From Clostridia bacterium (GTDB lineage: Bacteria; Bacillota; Clostridia; Oscillospirales; Acutalibacteraceae), in assembly GCA_017432485.1 (NCBI GenBank), contig JAFRJB010000095.1, positions 1 to 49,422 on the forward strand: a DNA stretch of 49,422 nt. Direction: 5' to 3'. The notes under the pieces were generated by a model. That model was not told the DNA's origin. It saw only the letters and a list, made by a program, of their open reading frames with translations, and did not search any database. Positions 40,860 to 48,106 of this stretch are shown in pieces. Each line of letters begins with the position of its first letter. The first letter of the stretch is position 1. A program made the translations under genes and the position numbers.

Positions 40860-40903
40860 AAATAAGGGTTGTCGAGCAAACAGCTCGACAAATCCCTTAT
40901 TTG
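40859..40903. repeat. CAAATAAGG-family hairpin, AAGGG variant
   Basis: TAAATAAGGGTTGTCGAGC pairs with GCTCGACAAATCCCTTATTT. Note the compensating change to AAGGG/CCCTT in both arms. Confidence 0.8.
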
Positions 40904-40969
40904 TCGAATGAATAATGCATAAAGCGCGGCGCCAATTCATAGTAAACTTGCATAAAATGTTTTTATTTC

Positions 40970-40998
40970 TTGAAAAGAGTTTTTACTCATAGTATAAT
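40970..40998 (+). promoter_or_regulatory. SigA promoter of the first ABC operon
   Basis: TTGAAA (40970-40975) is 17 bases from a perfect TATAAT (40993-40998). Confidence 0.8.
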
Positions 40999-41015
40999 TA
41001 TTTTAATAATATAGT

Positions 41016-41069
41016 GGCGAAGTGTTTTTTGGCACGCACCGGGCTTTTCAGGTGCAAAAAAACTTCGCC
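41016..41069 (+). promoter_or_regulatory. Long leader hairpin of the first ABC operon
   Basis: GGCGAAGTGTTTTTT at the 5' side pairs with AAAAAAACTTCGCC, and inside it GCACC pairs with GGTGC. It occupies nearly all of the leader between promoter and ribosome site. It may control expression; no known riboswitch class was recognised. Confidence 0.6.
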
Positions 41070-41089
41070 GGCGGCAGAGAGGAAACACC

Positions 41090-41845
41090 ATGATTGAAGT
41101 AAAAAACCTTTCCCATTCCTACGGAAAATTCAAAGCGCTTAACAATGTCAGTTTCACCATTGAACAAGGCGATTTTATCGGCTTAATCGGTCCCAACGGT
41201 GCCGGTAAAACCACCTTGATGAACACGATGGTGGGCATTTTGGCGGCAGACAGCGGCGAAGTGCTTGTTGACGGTGCCGGTGTAGAGGGTTTTCAGGCGG
41301 ATGTGCGCCGCAAAATCGGCTATATGCCGAGCGAACTTGCCACCTACGAGATGTTTTCTCCCGAAGAATTGCTCAAATTCCTTGCCGCAATGTATAACCT
41401 TGATACCACCACCGCTTCCAACACGATGAATAATCTCTTCGACAAATTGGAAATGCGCGAGTGGAAGAAAAAAAGCATCAAAAAACTCTCGACCGGTATG
41501 AAGAAGAAAACCGCCTTTGCGGCGGCAATTCTGCATGCACCCGATTTGCTGGTGCTCGATGAGCCCTTTGAGAGTGTAGACCCGATTTCACAGCACAAAA
41601 TGAAGGATTTACTTCATGAATACCTGGAAAACGGCGGTGCCGTGATTATGTCCAGCCACGTGCTCGACACGGTGGAAAATATCTGTAACAAGTTCATTCT
41701 GATGAATAAGGGTGAAATCATTAAGCAAAGCACCATTAACGCGCTTGACGGCTCACTGGCAGATGAATTTTTCGAGCTTGTCAACGCCTTAAATATTGCC
41801 CACGAAGAAACCATTGCGGAGGATGAAGATGAAGCGCAAGATTAA
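41090..41845 (+). CDS. ABC transporter ATP-binding protein
   Basis: A 251-residue ABC ATPase of the exporter type that pairs with ABC-2 permeases. It shows Walker A GPNGAGKTTLM, a Q-loop region, the signature LSTGMKKKTAFAAA, Walker B LLVLDEPFE and the switch histidine SSHVLD. A short acidic tail (EDEDEAQD) follows the ATPase. The ATG is preceded by GAGAGGAAAC. The next gene begins inside its 3' end (17-base overlap), so ATPase and permease are translationally coupled. The substrate is not evident; a link to the upstream small peptide is possible. Confidence 0.92.
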   Translation: MIEVKNLSHSYGKFKALNNVSFTIEQGDFIGLIGPNGAGKTTLMNTMVGILAADSGEVLVDGAGVEGFQADVRRKIGYMPSELATYEMFSPEELLKFLAAMYNLDTTTASNTMNNLFDKLEMREWKKKSIKKLSTGMKKKTAFAAAILHAPDLLVLDEPFESVDPISQHKMKDLLHEYLENGGAVIMSSHVLDTVENICNKFILMNKGEIIKQSTINALDGSLADEFFELVNALNIAHEETIAEDEDEAQD

Positions 41846-43310
41846 AGCCGTTCTCGACATCGGTATCATCGAGTCGTTCCGCGCACCGCTGCGTGACCAC
41901 GGTGTCGGCGGGCTGCTCGTCAACTGGCTGCTCAACCTTATCCCCGTTGCAGTGCCGTTTTTGCTGTGCTTATTCCATGTCATCAAGGGCTACGGCATGG
42001 GCTGGTATATCCACTTTGCGGTCTTTTTTGAAGTGATTGCGCTGATGGTGGCAAGCGAAAAAGAAATTACCGACTATACCTCGATGGCGCAGTTCCCCGT
42101 CGGTGCGGGCGAAGTGCTGTTTTTGCGCACCGTGCGCCGCTTTTTAAACCCCTCTTCCTTTGTGGCAACAGCGGTGTTTTTAGCGAGCATTGTCATCTCT
42201 TACCCGCACTACTTTAAAGATGTATTTCACATCATCGGCGTGGTCTGTATGACCGCCGGTTACCTGATTCTTTTTGAAGATGTGCAGTTTTGGAAAGAAA
42301 AAGCGGGCAGAGACAATTTATTTAACAAACTTTTCATTGTTATTGCCGCTGCCATGGCGGTGCTCCCCTTCTTCCTCGGCAAATATTGGAGCATTATTTT
42401 CTGGTCCTACCAACCGCTGTATTCTCACTGGTATTTAGGACCTATCGCCTTGGCGCTGAGTGTGGGTGCCTATATACTCATCCTCAAATTCCCGCGCAAA
42501 ATTTTGGAGCGCTTCGCGCACAACTCGGCAACGGTTTCCACCTCCAACATTGTGGTCAAAATTATCAATGCTCTGCCGGGCGGCGCGCTTAAGCAGCTGA
42601 TTATGAAAGATTACCGCGTGATGCTGCACAGCAATATCGGCTTGTGCGTAAGCATTGCCATCTGGGTTGTCATTGCGTGGTTTATGACCAAATATCAGGC
42701 AAAATTAGACCTGCCTGCTTATTTAGACCATGAATTTATTGCGCTGTGCTACACGGGCGTAATTATTCAGATTTATTCCAACATTCTGTCGCGCCCCTTC
42801 GCCGGCGATTCCTACAGCGCGTGGGTGACCCTGCTCTCCCCCGTGCCACGCAAATATATCCTACTTTCAAAAGATATTGTGGTGCTCATTTCGTGCGTAA
42901 TTTTCTTTATCCCGATGAGCATTTACCTGCACTTTTGGGGCGGCGGTGTCAGCTTTAAACAAATGGGGCTGTGGTTCTTACTGTACCTGTGCTACGCCTT
43001 TGTGATGGCGATGATACTCAACCGCAATTTGGTCACCACAAAAATGAAAATGATAAAATCCGGCAAGCGCAAAGCCATTGTCAATGCGATTATCGATTTT
43101 ATTAAGCGCATATTTATTTACGGCGCCGCCATTTTGATCGGCGTAGGCTTTCAGGCGCTGCTCGATTCGCGCTACGCGAACCTCTCGCTGTTTATTACCC
43201 TGCCGATGCTTGTGATACTGGTCTTCTGCTGGTATATCGGCTTAGAAGCGCAGGTCAAATACATTAACAAGTATACGCAAATTATTACACAGTCGCTGGT
43301 GCTGTCATAG
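41829..43310 (+). CDS. ABC-2 type permease, about 12 membrane helices
   Basis: A 493-residue polytopic membrane protein with about twelve hydrophobic segments, beginning with a helix pair at about 25-75 (LLVNWLLNLIPVAVPFLL, YIHFAVFFEVIALMVA). It has no large outside domain. It is the membrane partner of the ATPase before it, with which it overlaps by 17 bases. GGAGG lies seven bases before the ATG at 41829, which is preferred over earlier in-frame ATGs at 41796 and 41823. A bacterial exporter role is likely. The family was recognised only in general terms, and no substrate can be named. Confidence 0.8.
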   Translation: MKRKIKAVLDIGIIESFRAPLRDHGVGGLLVNWLLNLIPVAVPFLLCLFHVIKGYGMGWYIHFAVFFEVIALMVASEKEITDYTSMAQFPVGAGEVLFLRTVRRFLNPSSFVATAVFLASIVISYPHYFKDVFHIIGVVCMTAGYLILFEDVQFWKEKAGRDNLFNKLFIVIAAAMAVLPFFLGKYWSIIFWSYQPLYSHWYLGPIALALSVGAYILILKFPRKILERFAHNSATVSTSNIVVKIINALPGGALKQLIMKDYRVMLHSNIGLCVSIAIWVVIAWFMTKYQAKLDLPAYLDHEFIALCYTGVIIQIYSNILSRPFAGDSYSAWVTLLSPVPRKYILLSKDIVVLISCVIFFIPMSIYLHFWGGGVSFKQMGLWFLLYLCYAFVMAMILNRNLVTTKMKMIKSGKRKAIVNAIIDFIKRIFIYGAAILIGVGFQALLDSRYANLSLFITLPMLVILVFCWYIGLEAQVKYINKYTQIITQSLVLS

Positions 43311-43326
43311 CCGGCGGCTATGCAAT

Positions 43327-43354
43327 GCGGAGTTCGGAATGCGGAATGCGGAAT
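43327..43354. repeat. Heptamer tandem array (GCGGAAT-type)
   Basis: Four units (GCGGAGT, TCGGAAT, GCGGAAT, GCGGAAT) are followed by TAAAGGTGGCAA and a mini-palindrome GCAACACTTTGTGTTGC. The same layout, with a different palindrome, opens the window at positions 1-45. Confidence 0.85.
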
Positions 43355-43488
43355 TAAAGGTGGCAACACTTTGTGTTGCATTGCTAATGTGCCTTAAGCG
43401 CACCGCACCCGCACCCGATTGAAAAGTAAATATTTAGAATTGCGGAATGAACGATGCTCTTTTGCTTAAAGTCAAACAAGTTTTCAAT

Positions 43489-43505
43489 GCAGCGCTTTGC
43501 GCTGC
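43489..43505. repeat. Mini-palindrome
   Basis: GCAGCGCTTTGCGCTGC is a 7-bp stem with a TTT loop just before a heptamer array; the form matches the mini-palindromes near 21-37, 40746 and 43361. Confidence 0.6.
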
Positions 43506-43512
43506 CCCCTCA

Positions 43513-43547
43513 ATTCCTCATTTCTAATTTCTAATTCCTAATTATTA
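43513..43547. repeat. Heptamer tandem array (ATTNCTA-type)
   Basis: Five units (ATTCCTC, ATTTCTA, ATTTCTA, ATTCCTA, ATTATTA) end about 15 bases before the next gene's start. Confidence 0.85.
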
Positions 43548-43563
43548 AAAGAAGGAGAACAAA

Positions 43564-44280
43564 ATGTCAGTATGTCTTGAAGTGAAAAACCTGACCAAGA
43601 CCATTAAAGGCAAGCACATTGTCGGCGGTGTCAGTTTTCAAATCGAAGAAGGCAAGATTGTCGGCTTTGTCGGCCCCAACGGTGCCGGTAAAACCACAAC
43701 CATGCGCATGATTATGGGCTTAATCAGCCCCGATAACGGCAGTGTCCGCATCTGCGGTCACGATGTGGCAGGCGAACGCAAAAAAGCGATGGGCAAAATT
43801 GCCGGCATTATCGAAAAACCTTGTTTTTACAAGGATTTTACCGGCAGAGATAACCTCTACCTCGCTGCCGATATCAGTGAAGATGCCGATGATGATTATA
43901 TTGAAGAAATCATTGAGCTGCTGGATATGAACGATTATATCGACACCAAGGCGCGCACCTACTCTTTAGGCATGCAGCAGCGCTTGGGTATTGCGTTGGC
44001 GCTGATTAACCGCCCGAAAATTTTGATTTTGGATGAACCGCTCAACGGCTTGGACCCCATCGGTATGCGCGAGTTGCACCAACTCTTCCCGAAACTTGCC
44101 GCAAAAGGCACTTCCATTCTCATTTCTTCGCACATTCTCAAAGAAATTGAAGAAGACTGCGATGAATGCATTATGATTATGGATGGTTCTACCGTGGAAA
44201 TTTCTCCGCAGGAAGGCGAAAGTTTAGAGGAAGCCTTCTTTAGAATTACCGATGCGAAAGGGGGTAAGCACCGTGTTTAA
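43564..44280 (+). CDS. ABC transporter ATP-binding protein (BcrA-like)
   Basis: A 238-residue ABC ATPase resembling those of bacitracin- and lantibiotic-immunity exporters. It shows Walker A GPNGAGKTTTMRM, EKPCFYKDFTGRDNL (typical of the BcrA-like group), the signature YSLGMQQRLGIAL, Walker B ILILDEPLNGLDP and the switch SSHILKEI. AGAAGGAGAAC precedes the ATG. It overlaps the start of the following permease by eight bases. It is the second, independent ATPase in this cluster, so two exporters lie side by side. The substrate cannot be read from the sequence. Confidence 0.92.
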   Translation: MSVCLEVKNLTKTIKGKHIVGGVSFQIEEGKIVGFVGPNGAGKTTTMRMIMGLISPDNGSVRICGHDVAGERKKAMGKIAGIIEKPCFYKDFTGRDNLYLAADISEDADDDYIEEIIELLDMNDYIDTKARTYSLGMQQRLGIALALINRPKILILDEPLNGLDPIGMRELHQLFPKLAAKGTSILISSHILKEIEEDCDECIMIMDGSTVEISPQEGESLEEAFFRITDAKGGKHRV

Positions 44281-45322
44281 GCTCTACGGCTTTGAAATGA
44301 AAAAAATTCACCGCTCTGCGACCATTTGGGTCTGCCTTGCGGTATTTGTGCTCATCTGTATGGCAATTAACTATGTGCATGCAGATGCATTCTTAACCCC
44401 CGCCACCGTGCCTTCCCAAGAGGAACAGCAAAAAATCATGAGCGAAATGACAGAGGAAGAGCAGGCGGAATATAAGCAGCAAATCGAATGGCAAACCATG
44501 CTGCGCGACGGTGCGACACCCGAACAGCTCGCCGCGATGGATGAAGAGGACAGAGCCGCCTACGAAAGCATTCGCTCCGGCGAAATCTTTACCTACGACA
44601 AAGAGCAGGCAAAGTATGAAATTGAGCATAACATCAATTCCGGCTTCGGTATACCATCATTTATCGAAAACGCCTTTGCCAACGGCTATATGGGCATGTT
44701 TATGATTTTCATTGCCGTTATTATCGCCGCGGTCATTGCCAAAGAGTATAATAACAGCACCATTAAAATCAGCCTCTTATCGCCGCATAAGCGCAGCGAA
44801 ATCATCATTGCAAAATTGCTGTGTATTCTCACGGTAATTATTGAATTCTTAGTCATTACTGCCTTACTGTGTGCGGTAGAAAGTGTTATTTTCTTCCTGG
44901 CAGTCGGCAAGACCAACCCCGAACCCTTCAACTGCATGAAGGAAGTGCGCTTCGGCGACACGCTGACGACGATGAACGTGGTCGCGCGCCTGCTGCTGTT
45001 ATTCGGCATGAGCGTTTTGAGCACCTTTATGGTGGCGCTGGGCATCTGCTTCATTTCGGTGATTACCAAAAATGTGGTTGTGACCATTATGACACCGGTG
45101 GCGTTTTTCCTCATCCCGATGGTGGTTACGAGCGAAAAAATCACCGGCAATATCATTTGGAAATACACCTTCTTTAACTTGATAGACAATTATCTTTTGC
45201 TTTCTCCCACCTCGCGCACAACAAAAGATTTGGCAATTACTTTAGTGATTACGGCGGTTTGGGCAGTGCTCTTTACGGCAGGCTCCATTTTCGCCTTTGA
45301 AAAACAGGATATTTATAACTGA
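44273..45322 (+). CDS. ABC-2 type permease with large extracytoplasmic loop
   Basis: A 349-residue permease. One membrane helix (residues ~17-38) is followed by a Glu/Gln-rich outside or inside segment of about 100 residues (EMTEEEQAEYKQQIEW), then about five more helices (GMFMIFIAVIIAAVIAKEY is a typical ABC-2 motif). The frame opens at 44252, but AAAGGGGG lies nine bases before a GTG at 44273 that overlaps the stop of the ATPase. The GTG is preferred. It ends at TGA overlapping the ATG of the SpoIIM-like gene. Together with the preceding ATPase it forms the second exporter. Confidence 0.82.
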   Translation: MFKLYGFEMKKIHRSATIWVCLAVFVLICMAINYVHADAFLTPATVPSQEEQQKIMSEMTEEEQAEYKQQIEWQTMLRDGATPEQLAAMDEEDRAAYESIRSGEIFTYDKEQAKYEIEHNINSGFGIPSFIENAFANGYMGMFMIFIAVIIAAVIAKEYNNSTIKISLLSPHKRSEIIIAKLLCILTVIIEFLVITALLCAVESVIFFLAVGKTNPEPFNCMKEVRFGDTLTTMNVVARLLLLFGMSVLSTFMVALGICFISVITKNVVVTIMTPVAFFLIPMVVTSEKITGNIIWKYTFFNLIDNYLLLSPTSRTTKDLAITLVITAVWAVLFTAGSIFAFEKQDIYN

Positions 45323-45867
45323 TGCTTTGGTTTCTTAAGAAAAACAACAGAAAATATCTGCTCATTTCCACCGCGATCTTTTGCGCGGTGTGGGCGCTGT
45401 GCTACTTCGGTATCGGCTCGCTTTTTTCGGGCTCGCTTGAAGCCGGCAGCATGGAGGATTTGTACCAAGGCGAAAGCTTCTTTTCCCTGTTTTTTAACAA
45501 CCTGCTGCACTGTGTGATTTGCGCTGCGGGATTCGGTATTCTCAGCGTGCCCATGCTCATGTTTGATGCGGGCAGTATCGGTGTAACGGGTGTGGCATTT
45601 AAGTTTTTCGGCGGCAGATTTACCCAATATCTGGCACTGCTGCTGCCGCACTGCATTTTTGAAATTCCCGCGCTGCTCATTGCCTGCGCCTGCGGGCTGA
45701 AGCTCTTTACCATTCTCAGAGCCTATATCGCGGGCAAAAAGGATGGGTATAAGGAAGATATCACCAATATCCTGAAAAGCGGCATTATCATCTTTGTGTT
45801 GGTTCTCATCGCCGCTTTAGTGGAAGCCTTTTTAACGCCCGTGATTGCAGCGAAAGTAGTCGGCTAA
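45322..45867 (+). CDS. SpoIIM/DUF95 family membrane protein
   Basis: A 181-residue membrane protein with about four to five helices. The motif LPHCIFEIPALLIACACGL near residue 113 and the FFNNLLHC ... GFGILSVPMLMFDAGSIGVTG region are those of the SpoIIM/DUF95 family. SpoIIM acts in spore engulfment, but family members are also standard parts of circular bacteriocin clusters (DUF95 proteins next to an ABC ATPase). Its start overlaps the permease stop by one base, so it belongs to the second ABC operon. No other sporulation gene is adjacent, which favours a transport or maturation role, though this is inference. Confidence 0.85.
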   Translation: MLWFLKKNNRKYLLISTAIFCAVWALCYFGIGSLFSGSLEAGSMEDLYQGESFFSLFFNNLLHCVICAAGFGILSVPMLMFDAGSIGVTGVAFKFFGGRFTQYLALLLPHCIFEIPALLIACACGLKLFTILRAYIAGKKDGYKEDITNILKSGIIIFVLVLIAALVEAFLTPVIAAKVVG

Positions 45868-45975
45868 TTAGGAATGCGGAGTGCGGAATTAGCGGCGGCA
45901 ATACTGCGTGATGACAGATAGCATTAAGTGTCTGCAATCGAGCGAAGCTCAACAAGGGCGAATGTGTCGCCCTTC

Positions 45976-46010
45976 ATTATTCACTATTCATTATTCATTC
46001 TTCATTCTTC
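45976..46010. repeat. Heptamer tandem array (ATTATTC-type)
   Basis: Five units (ATTATTC, ACTATTC, ATTATTC, ATTCTTC, ATTCTTC) end 16 bases before the ribosome site of the next gene. A GCGGAAT-like stretch near 45874 is a weaker copy of another heptamer type. Confidence 0.85.
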
Positions 46011-46035
46011 ATTTAAGAAAACCCGGAGGTTTTTT

Positions 46036-46632
46036 ATGGCTTATAAAGACGACAACGAATTAGAAGTAAAGCATTCTTTTAAACTCGGCATCAGTTTTCT
46101 GATTTGGCTGGGCATCTCCCTGCTCTCGGTGGGGCTGGTGCTCACCATTATCTTCAAAAACCCCGAAAATATTTTTAAAGGCTATGAGGATGCCAAAACC
46201 ACACTGACCATCATTACCGCTGTCATCTCGCTGATTGTGAGTACCATTTCACTCTACATTAACTGGATTAGCACTTCCCTGCTGCTCTTTGCCGGCTTGC
46301 GCGCGGGCGGCAATAAAGAAGTCACCTACCGCTCGGTGCTTTACTATTTCTTAAAAAGCGCCTGGTTCTTTGCGATTTGGATTGCCATCATTTTAATCGG
46401 CACACTCATTTTCGGCACTACCTTTGTGACCTCCATTCCCTCGGCAATTATCACGCTGTTGGTAATGATGGGGCTTTACTGCTTTATTTTGCAAAAACTG
46501 CAGGCGGACTTCACCCTGCAAAAGAAATGGGTGTACTATATTTTTGCCGCAGTGCTTGCGCTGGTGGTCGCGGGTTCGCTCTACTACACCGGCACCATCA
46601 ACTATTCAAACGAAATCACTATCGGCTCATAG
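46036..46632 (+). CDS. Six-helix membrane protein of unknown function
   Basis: A 198-residue hydrophobic protein with about six helices: two at ~17-45, two near 60-95, two around 110-155 and one at 165-185. The N terminus is hydrophilic (MAYKDDNELEVKHSF). CGGAGG sits seven bases before the ATG at 46036; the frame extends back to 45928 through repeat DNA and that part is not called. The stop TAG (46630-46632) is the first three bases of the inverted repeat of the element at 46630-47180. The C terminus may therefore have been changed by an insertion. The gene follows the ABC/SpoIIM operon in the same direction. The family is not recognised. Confidence 0.7.
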   Translation: MAYKDDNELEVKHSFKLGISFLIWLGISLLSVGLVLTIIFKNPENIFKGYEDAKTTLTIITAVISLIVSTISLYINWISTSLLLFAGLRAGGNKEVTYRSVLYYFLKSAWFFAIWIAIILIGTLIFGTTFVTSIPSAIITLLVMMGLYCFILQKLQADFTLQKKWVYYIFAAVLALVVAGSLYYTGTINYSNEITIGS

Positions 46633-47180
46633 GGTAAAAGGAGTCGAACTCAAATAGCCTCTCCCTTGCCCTTTTTGGCTAATTTATTCGATTTTTCATT
46701 GAGGGCAATAATTCTACCGCACAAACACGCTTTCAATGCTTTATTAAAGCACATTTCGGCGTTTTCAATCTTGCTTGGCGAAAGCCAACCGGCGCTTTCA
46801 AAGCACCAAACTGCACTTCACTAAAGCATTGAAAGTGCAAAGCAGTTTATATTTTGTTGATTTGTTTTCAGATAAGGCAAAAAGCGCAGAAATACCGGCG
46901 TGTATTTCGAGTATTTTTAACGCAATATGAAAGCAAATCATCAAATAGAAACCGTGCTCGAGCGATAGTATTATTGCCCCGAGCCAAGCGGCTTCAATAT
47001 CGAAGAAATTATCACAAAAATTTCTTCGCGAGAGGAGCTTCGCAGTTTTTGTTAGCCTATTTTTACTGGGATAAGGCAAAACGGTGAAGGAATACCGGCG
47101 CATTGTAAAGCGTTTGAACGCAATATTAGGGGAAAAAGAGGCAACAAAAACCTTATTAAGGTTCAGCTCCTTTTACCCTA
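46630..47180. other. Gene-free ~550 bp element bounded by 20-bp inverted repeats
   Basis: The ends TAGGGTAAAAGGAGTCGAAC (46630-46649) and GTTCAGCTCCTTTTACCCTA (47161-47180) are inverted copies with two mismatches. The interior is AT-rich with no convincing gene. It holds internal direct repeats: GATAAGGCAAAA ... ATACCGGCG ... ACGCAATAT occurs near 46871-46928 and 47070-47127. The element could be a non-autonomous transposon or a large structured RNA closed by a long stem. A 101-codon minus-strand frame at 46798-47103 lies across the repeats and is not called. Confidence 0.6.
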
Positions 47181-47254
47181 GGCAATACAGGCAACGCATT
47201 TTGGCGTTTTCAAACTTGATTGGCTTGGAATAAACTCAACGAAAGAGACAATAG

Positions 47255-47842
47255 ATGAAACAACACTTTTTTGCGATTATTTCGCGCATGAAATATATCA
47301 ACCGCTGGGGTTTGATGCGCAACACGCGCTATGAAACCTTGAGCGAACATTCCTTTGAGGTGGCTGTTACGGCGCACGCGCTTGCCATGATTAAAAATGA
47401 AATGTTCGGCGGCTCTCTCAATGCCGACCGCGCGGCGGTGCTCGCGCTCTACCACGATGCGCCCGAAATCTTAACCGGCGATTTGCCCACCCCCGTAAAA
47501 TACTACAACACCCAAACCAAGCGCGCTTACGATGAAGTGGAGCAAACCTCTGTCAAGCGCTTGATGGATATGCTCCCCGAAGAGCTCAAAGCGCCCTATG
47601 AATCGATTTTAACAAAAGCCGAGGAAGACGACTACCTGTGGCAGCTTGTTAAGGCGGCAGACCGCATCAATGCGCTTGTTAAGTGCATTGAAGAAGAAAA
47701 AAGCGGCAACCGCGAATTTGCCGGCGCCAAAAAAGAAATTGAGAAAAAAGTCGCCGCCATCGACCTGCCGGAAGTCAAGTATTACATCAAAAACTTCCTG
47801 CCGAGCTTCGGCTTGACCTTAGATGAACATACGCATGCATAA
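47255..47842 (+). CDS. HD-domain nucleotidase, YfbR-like
   Basis: A 195-residue HD-domain phosphohydrolase similar to YfbR, a 5'-deoxynucleotidase that removes the phosphate from deoxynucleoside monophosphates. The HD metal ligands are visible as TLSEHSFEVA and LYHDAPEILTGDLPTPVKYY, with a later Asp in VKAADRINALVK, matching the family order H..HD..D. The length fits YfbR (about 200). The start at 47255 has GAAAGAG a short way upstream. It stands alone between the inverted-repeat element and a strong terminator, so neighbours give no further hint. Confidence 0.88.
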   Translation: MKQHFFAIISRMKYINRWGLMRNTRYETLSEHSFEVAVTAHALAMIKNEMFGGSLNADRAAVLALYHDAPEILTGDLPTPVKYYNTQTKRAYDEVEQTSVKRLMDMLPEELKAPYESILTKAEEDDYLWQLVKAADRINALVKCIEEEKSGNREFAGAKKEIEKKVAAIDLPEVKYYIKNFLPSFGLTLDEHTHA

Positions 47843-47868
47843 AAAACGAGGCGATGCCTCGTTTTTTT
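47841..47868 (+). terminator. Intrinsic terminator of the HD-domain gene
   Basis: AAAAAACGAGGC (47841-47852) pairs with 47856-47867 around three bases, followed by a T-run. It overlaps the end of the stop codon. Confidence 0.95.
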
Positions 47869-47869
47869 A

Positions 47870-47897
47870 GTGTTCAGTTTTCAGTGTTCAGTTTTCA
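47870..47897. repeat. Heptamer tandem array (GTGTTCA/GTTTTCA)
   Basis: Four units alternate GTGTTCA, GTTTTCA, GTGTTCA, GTTTTCA directly after the terminator. Confidence 0.85.
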
Positions 47898-48033
47898 GCG
47901 GATGCCTGTGTTTCTTCTTGCGCATATTCATCGGCATACCGCGTATTCACCTTGTCTATTTCACGATGCACCGCTGCGTTTGGCAATGCTTTTTTAGCGA
48001 TAATTAACCAAATTACAAAATATACCCCGAAAT
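47888..48033 (-). pseudogene. Possible coding remnant (C-terminal fragment)
   Basis: On the minus strand a frame without a start codon reads roughly HFGVYFVIWLIIAKKALPN, then HREIDKVNTRYADEYAQ and ends at a TGA inside the heptamer array. It looks like one membrane helix with a charged tail and uses codons like the neighbours. No ATG, GTG or TTG with a ribosome site lies ahead of it and it abuts the gapA promoter. It may be the broken end of a lost gene, or chance. Confidence 0.3.
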
Positions 48034-48036
48034 GCT

Positions 48037-48065
48037 TGCATAATCGCCTGAAAATGGGTATAATA
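48037..48065 (+). promoter_or_regulatory. SigA promoter of gapA
   Basis: TTGCAT (48037-48042) is 17 bases from a perfect TATAAT (48060-48065), about 40 bases before the gapA start. Confidence 0.85.
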
Positions 48066-48106
48066 GAAGCGCAAAAAATATTTTTTTATAAATGGAGGAG
48101 ATTCCA

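Larger units (their letters stand above)
40664..40969. other. Repeat-dense gene-free interval before the ABC operon
   Basis: This stretch holds a CAAATAAGG-type hairpin (40682-40728), a heptamer array (40730-40750), a GCAAGGCTACGCCTTGC mini-palindrome (about 40746-40762), a GCGCGCATAGCGCGC mini-palindrome, a second heptamer array (40825-40859) and a second hairpin (40859-40903). No gene is seen. Confidence 0.75.

Noticed and set aside
46798..47103. 101-codon minus-strand frame inside the inverted-repeat element
   Set aside because: It covers both internal direct repeats and has no clear ribosome site; kept only as part of the element.
46630..47180. tmRNA or tRNA gene suggested by GGAGTCGAAC and GGTTCAGCTCC at the ends
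   Set aside because: The length, a missing conserved A in the T-loop and the absence of a tag-peptide frame ending in an alanine-rich sequence do not fit tmRNA; no cloverleaf forms.
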